Shown one piece after another: positions 59,443 to 64,000 of a stretch of 64,000 nt of DNA. The stretch lies in contig NC_023758.2 in the NCBI RefSeq assembly GCF_000499845.2, forward strand, positions 26,385,520 to 26,449,519, read 5' to 3'. The notes beneath the pieces were generated by a model that worked only from the letters and a program-made list of their open reading frames with translations, did not search any database and was not told the origin of the DNA. This stretch comes from Phaseolus vulgaris (Eukaryota > Streptophyta > Magnoliopsida > Fabales > Fabaceae). The translations under genes and the position numbers were made by a program. Position 1 is the first letter of the stretch. Every line of letters starts with the position of its first letter.

Positions 59443-62238
59443 TCACTCTGAAAGGACCAGTCCACTTGGGGGAAACTTGTTCTCTAGCTGATATAGGTGG
59501 GCCTTTTGCATCACCAGGTCGGCGACTTGGAACTGTCGAGGCTTCAACTTCGAGTTGTGTTTGTACTCCACCCTTCTCTTCAATGCCTCAGCTTTAACTC
59601 TTGCTTCCTCCCTGACCTCATCCAGCAGGTCCAGATTCACCTTTCTCTCTTCGTTGGACTCTTCAGCCACGAAGTTCTGGAAGCGTGGCGAGCTCTCCTG
59701 GATCTCCACTGAAATCATTGCGTCCGACCCATACACCAAGCTGAAGGGTGTCTCTCTGGTGGTGGATTGGGGAGTGGTGTGGTAAGCCCACAAAATTCTA
59801 GGAACCTCCTCTGCCCAGGTTCCTTTGGCCTTCTCGAGCCTCCTCTTCAGACCTCTGAGCAGGACTCTGTTGGCAGACTCGACCTGCCCATTCGTCTGGG
59901 GGTGCTTGACTAATGCGAACACTTACTTTATCCCAACTTCTGAGCATAACTTGCCCAGTTGTTGACTTGCAAACTGTATGCCATTATCAGACACCAAGCG
60001 CTTCGGTACCCCGAAGCAACACATTATGTTCTTCCACACGAAGTGCTGGATCTTGTGGGCCATGATCTGCGCCACGGGTTCAACCTCTATCCACTTTGTG
60101 AAGTACTCTATAGCGACCACGAGGTACTTCATCTGCCTTATCGCCAAAGGAAAGGGTCTCAGGATATCGATTCCCCATGTATGGAAAGGCCAAGGGCTAT
60201 AAATCGACCTGAGCTCCTCTAGCGGCGCCTTGTGCCAGTCAGCGTGTTGCTGACACTGCTTGCACTACTGTACATACCTCGTGCAGTCTTCCCGTACTGT
60301 TGGCCAATAATATCTCGCACGAATGGCCTTCGACGCAAGAGATCGACCACCGATATGACTTCGACATATCCCTTCGTGGAGCTCTGCCATTATACGCATG
60401 CATTGGTCTCCGCTTGCACATACCAAGATTGGGTGGGTGAACCTGTGTCTGAACAGCTCCCCGTCGATGAGAGTGTACTTGGCAAAATTTTTCTGGCCTC
60501 TGTGGGTTCCAATGGAAGTACTCCATCAGCCAAGTAGCATTTGTAGGACGTCATCCAGGTTTTTCCTCCTTCGACCAGGAAAACCTGCATTGATTCCTCC
60601 CTCAGGATTGGATATATGCTTATCTTGGGAGTCTTCAGTGTCTCCTGGGTCAGTGACTGATGACTCCTCACCCCTCCCCTCCTCGTGCTGACCTGGTGTA
60701 CCCCCACCAAGTTATCTGTGGTGAAAGTTCGAGGTGTCTTTAGGGTTTCTTGTATGATCGTCCTCTTTCTGCCCCCTTGCCTGAACTGACGAGCTTAGCT
60801 AGCTAGTCAGCTCGGGCATTCTGCTATCTTTGGACATGCACCAGCTCAAACACCGCGAATGACCCCTTCAGAATCTGGACATACCCTAGGTATGCGGCCA
60901 TTTGAGGGTCCTTGGCCTGGTATTCTTCAGTCACCTGACATGTGACTAATAGGGAGTCACTCTTCGCCAACATAATTTGTGCGCCCATCTCCTTGGCTAG
61001 TAGCATGCCAGCGATGAATGCTTTGTACTCTGACTGGTTGTTGCTGGCCTTGAAGGCGAACCGTAGGGTCTGCTCGATCAATAGCCCATTTGGTCCCTCC
61101 AAGATGACGCCTGCCCCGCTGCCTTGCTGGTTAGAGGACCCGTCTACAGAGAGCACCCACCGGAAGTTGGCTTCCTCTTGGTGTGCATATGCCGAGGAGA
61201 GCTCTACCACAAAATCTGCGTAGACCTGACCTTTGATAGGACCTCAGGGCTCGTACTGGACATCGAACTCTGAAATCTCCACTGCCCATCGTACCATCAT
61301 TCCCGCCACGTCCAGTTTCTGTAGGACCTTGCGGATAGGCAGGTCTGTCATTACCACCACTGTAAAGCTTTGGAAATAATGGCGAAGTCTCCTAGTTGAG
61401 AATACCACTGCTAAGGCTGCCTTCTCTAGGGCCTGGTATCTTACCTCAGGACCTTGCAATACTTTGCTCACAAAGTATATAGGCTTCTGAACTTGGTATT
61501 GCTCCTGCACGAGGACCGAACTAATCGCCCGCTTCGTCACAGCGAAGTACAGGCGGAGCGGAGTACCCGGTTATGGCTTGCACAACACTGGGGGACTGGC
61601 CAGGTACTCCTTTTGCTTGAGGAACGCCTCTTCACACTCCCTAATCCAGATGAACCTGTTGTTCCTCCTCAAGCATTGGAAGTAGGGATGACCCTTATCT
61701 TCTCCAACTGATACAAATCTAGACAGAGCGACCATCCGCCCTGTCAATTGCTGCACCTCCTTCACTAAGATTGGGCTTCTCATCGCAAGGATTAAACACA
61801 CTTCTTGGGGTTCGCCTCTATCCCACGCTCGGTGAGTAAGAAACCCAAGAATTCACTTGCTTCCACCCCGAACACGCCACATTTCACCTTATCATGGGTG
61901 CGAGCACTTTGTCTATCAGCCTCTGGTAGGTGGCACCTGCATTCTTTAGCTCAAAGGGCATCACCGTGTAACAGTAGCAAGACATCTTCGTCATGAACAC
62001 CGTCTTGCACTCATCCCTGGGATGCATCTTGATCTGGTTGTATCCAGAAAAAACATCCAGGAAACTGAGCATCCTGCAGCTCGAGGCACTGTCCACCAAG
62101 GCGTCAATGCTTGGTAGAGGATACGAGTCCTTCGGGCAAGCTTTGTTGAGGTCCGTGAAGTTGACACACATCGTCCACTTCCCATTGGCCTTCTTTACCA
62201 AGACCACATTTTCCAACTGTACCGACCAGGTCATCCGG
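59443..62238 (-). pseudogene. Tat-lineage Ty3-Gypsy pol remnant (RT, RNase H, second RNase H, integrase)
   Basis: In order along the minus strand: RT (ENVVLVKKANGKWTMCVNFT, SFLDVFSGYNQIKMHPRD, GATYQRLIDKV; 62210-61884), RT thumb (PILVKEVQQLTGRMVALSRF), a first RNase H (KPIYFVSKVLQG, 61540-61244), a second RNase H (WVLSVDGSSNQQGSGAGVIL, 61210-60824), the integrase zinc region (AELHEGICRSHIGGRS; CKQC), core (WIEVEPV, LVSDNGIQF) and C-terminus (HPQTNGQVESANRVLLRGL, ILWAYHTTP). Two RNase H domains before integrase mark the Tat clade. Breaks include TGA at 61244-61246 between the RNase H domains, TAG at 60265-60267 in the zinc region, TAA at 59923-59925 in the integrase, and shifts around 61540-61890. 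The RT N-terminus is cut off by the plus-strand LTR at about 62240. Confidence 0.85.
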
Positions 62239-62240
62239 TG

Positions 62241-63363
62241 TGATGACGCGTCTTGCACGCGCTCGGGTGGGGCGCGCTCAGTGGAACACGTGGGCTAGAA
62301 AAGATGAATGGTTCAGAAGTGGGCGTAGTCGCCGATCGCTGAATTGGCGTTCTCCGATCTCTAGTGTGCGTAACCGGCGGTCACCAGAGTTACGTCACAG
62401 TCACCGTATGAGTGCTAGGAGATCGGGGGGTTTACACGCCGCCACAAGGAGCACATCGCCGGATCTCCCAGTAAACTTAGTTAAAGCTGTTGAAGGCTCA
62501 GAAGGGTAATTTCAAGCGTGTAAGTCCAGTAAGACGATTGTTGCACCAGCATGGGGCATGAAGGTTGAGTGGGTAGGGGGGAACACCTTGCTCATCAGCG
62601 ACAGGATTCCCAGAGTGGACATTCGTTGGTGGCAAGGTTTCCCCATGCATGGCGTAGCAATAAGGAGGGTGCCACTTGCGACGAGCGATATCACATAGAT
62701 GATGCACTTTGTTGCATTCGATACTCGCCTCGTCAGGTGGTGTTTCACAGCGCATGGCATGCTGGGTTACTCCTTGAGTTGAGGACTTAGCTGTGCGGCT
62801 GGTTACTACACAGAAATAACGTTCAAGTTGCCCCAATCCAGATGACGACACGTGTAGGGTTGGATGTCACCAGTTACTCCAACCTAAATGATGACGCGTG
62901 TAGGGTTAGGAGCAATAGAGAAATGACGCTCAAGTTGTCCTAGCTCAGATGACGACACGTGTAGGGCTGGGCACTACCTGCTATCCCAACCCAGATGACG
63001 ACACGTGCAGGGCTGGATGCAAGCCACGCGTCCAAAAGCATAACGGCCTGGAGAAAGAAGAAACCTAGCTATAAAGGTAACCTTAACAGAATTTGCAGAG
63101 GTACGTTTTTCATACGGCTCATTCTGCTAGGGTTGTGTGCCTTTAGTACGGTCCTTCAGAGCATATTTTCTCTTAGTTTTCTTGGGTGTTCTTGTCACTG
63201 ACTTGAGCGTCGGAGCGCCACCGGCCGCAGAGGCGCCACTGTGTGTTTTTCAGGTTCTCAGAGAGGCTATCTGCTGTGTGGACTTGGAGGGCACGTGGTG
63301 ACAAGCTGGTGAGGAAGGCTATGACGAGGCAACGCTCTTGCGCTAAGTCAACCGGCAGGATCA
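62241..63363 (+). repeat. 5' LTR of a plus-strand Tat element
   Basis: About 1,120 bp from TGATGACGCG (62241; two bases earlier is also possible) to GGCAGGATCA (63363), followed directly by the primer-binding region. The TATA box TATAAA is at 63070-63075, and U5 ends with AAGTCAACCGGCAGGATCA. It interrupts the reverse-transcriptase frame of the minus-strand Tat element, so it inserted later. The partner LTR lies outside the window. Confidence 0.7.
62841..63016 (+). promoter_or_regulatory. four-copy TGACG/ACACGTG array in the LTR
   Basis: Copies start at 62841, 62890, 62948 and 62994. Three read GATGACGACACGTG followed by T or C and AGGG; the second is shortened to GATGACGCGTGTAGGG. Each joins a TGACG core (bound by TGA-type bZIPs) to a G-box/ABRE-like CACGTG. 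Spacings are 49, 58 and 46 bases, ending about 55 bases before the LTR TATA box. The position fits a retrotransposon enhancer. Stress or ABA inducibility is inferred, not shown. Confidence 0.7.
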
Positions 63364-63384
63364 TCAGGCGCCCACCGTGGGGCC
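63364..63384 (+). other. primer-binding region of the plus-strand Tat element
   Basis: Immediately after the LTR end comes TCAGGCGCCCACCGTGGGGC. GGCGCCCACCGTGGGG is familiar from the LTR-proximal region of plant Tat/Ogre-type elements, where a tRNA primer anneals. I do not name the tRNA. Confidence 0.6.
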
Positions 63385-63535
63385 GTGTAAAAGGTGATTC
63401 CCAACCATAGTTCGTGTTTGTGGTGTTTGTGGTGTTTTTGGTGTTTTCTATTCGACTGCTCGCTATCGCAGTCGCTTCTTGGAGTTTTCACCGTTTGTTT
63501 GGAGTCTTTTGAGTTGTTGAGCTTGCTGAGGAAGG

Positions 63536-64000
63536 ATGAGGACAACGCGCTCCAGCTCAGTCGCGCCATCGACAGACGAAGATGCTGTGTCCATGACACA
63601 AGTGATGGACATGATGAGGACGCTGCAGGAGAACGTGGCTGCATCGCGTTCTGAATAGGAAAGGATGCACGAGGCGCTGGTGGCCTCGCAGGCAAGAAAC
63701 GAAGAGCTCAACAGGATCAACGAAGAGCTACGCGAAGCCCTTCAGGAGCGGGAGGAGCGTGCGGCTGGGGACAGATCTGCACCCCCATCCCCACCACGCA
63801 GCTTTCCTATGCCATTTTCCCAAGAGATCATGGACTCGGTGGTCCCGGCTAACACTGTGGCAGTGAAAGCGTCTTTCACCGGGGTGGAGGACCCTGAAGC
63901 CCATCTCACGGCGTTTCGTACTCAGATGATGCTCTCAGGGGGCTCAGACGCGGTGTATTGTAAGGTGTTCATGAGCACTTTGAGCGGAACGGCGTTGGAC
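63536..64000 (+). pseudogene. gag of the Tat element, truncated by the window
   Basis: The frame opens at the ATG at 63536 (MRTTRSSSVAPSTDEDAV) and runs to the window end. It has a coiled-coil-like stretch (ARNEELNRINEELREALQER), a proline-rich linker (APPSPPRSFPMPFSQEIM) and the start of the gag domain (FTGVEDPEAHLTAFRTQMML, YCKVFMSTLSGTALD), the usual order in Tat-type gag. Codon 41 is TAG (63656-63658) between SRSE and ERMHEA, most simply a CAG-to-TAG change, so this copy cannot make full-length gag without readthrough. Confidence 0.8.

Noticed and set aside
60232..60710. Plus- and minus-strand frames around 60.2-60.7 kb as separate genes
   Set aside because: They are out-of-frame readings of the integrase zinc-binding region of the minus-strand Tat element, which translates coherently in its own frame apart from one stop.

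Overview
This is plant nuclear DNA, most likely from a legume of the Phaseolus/Vigna type. The evidence is the set of gene families (an SH3P autophagy adaptor, a FEI receptor kinase, a CYP89A P450 and a ten-cysteine defensin-like peptide), split genes with canonical GT/AG introns, very AT-rich intergenic DNA with long (TA)n runs, and dense Copia, Ty3-Gypsy, LINE, SINE and MITE content. The species is inferred, not proven. I see no tRNA, rRNA, CRISPR or bacterial-style operon.

Genes. The left third holds three intact genes. A small intronless protein of unknown function (3580-4281, +) converges on a ten-exon SH3-domain protein (5714-9856, -). Behind that lies a thirteen-coding-exon FEI-type LRR receptor kinase (12511-20456, -) with a leader intron and paired G-boxes upstream. 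An intronless CYP89A-like P450 is at 34053-35576 (-). A two-exon, 68-residue C2H2 mini-protein is at 48339-51380 (+). A defensin-like gene at 52761-53284 (-) has an intact Cys-rich exon but no usable start in its signal-peptide exon. I reconstructed exon boundaries by hand from splice consensus and reading frame. The lengths come out at 362, 595, 507 and 68 residues with no internal stops.

Transposons in the middle. Several elements can be delimited by target-site duplications: a 1.5-kb Mutator-like hairpin (29188-30696, 9-bp TSD with one mismatch), a 2.7-kb hAT-like element (37376-40069, perfect 8-bp TSD), a 402-bp CACTA-type palindrome (46547-46948, TSD TTA), a Stowaway MITE in a FEI intron (TSD TA), and a truncated Copia element (41882-45193, TSD TCTAT). 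The Copia copy sits inside the decayed C-terminal coding part of a LINE. A SINE lies in an SH3P intron.

Right end. From 54504 the base composition changes abruptly and the rest of the window is a nest of LTR retrotransposons. A minus-strand Tat-lineage Gypsy (dual RNase H; pol at 59443-62238; 147-bp tandem repeats in its 3' region; a terminal repeat at 54504-55060) appears to have been invaded by a plus-strand Gypsy fragment and by a second, plus-strand Tat element. The LTR of that second element carries a four-copy TGACG/ACACGTG array, and its gag runs off the window.

The most unusual observation is at 33436-33978, beside the P450. It is a copy of two FEI intron segments joined together, with the two intervening exons missing. 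I found no convincing new multi-gene system; the novelty here is in genome structure and transposon biology.
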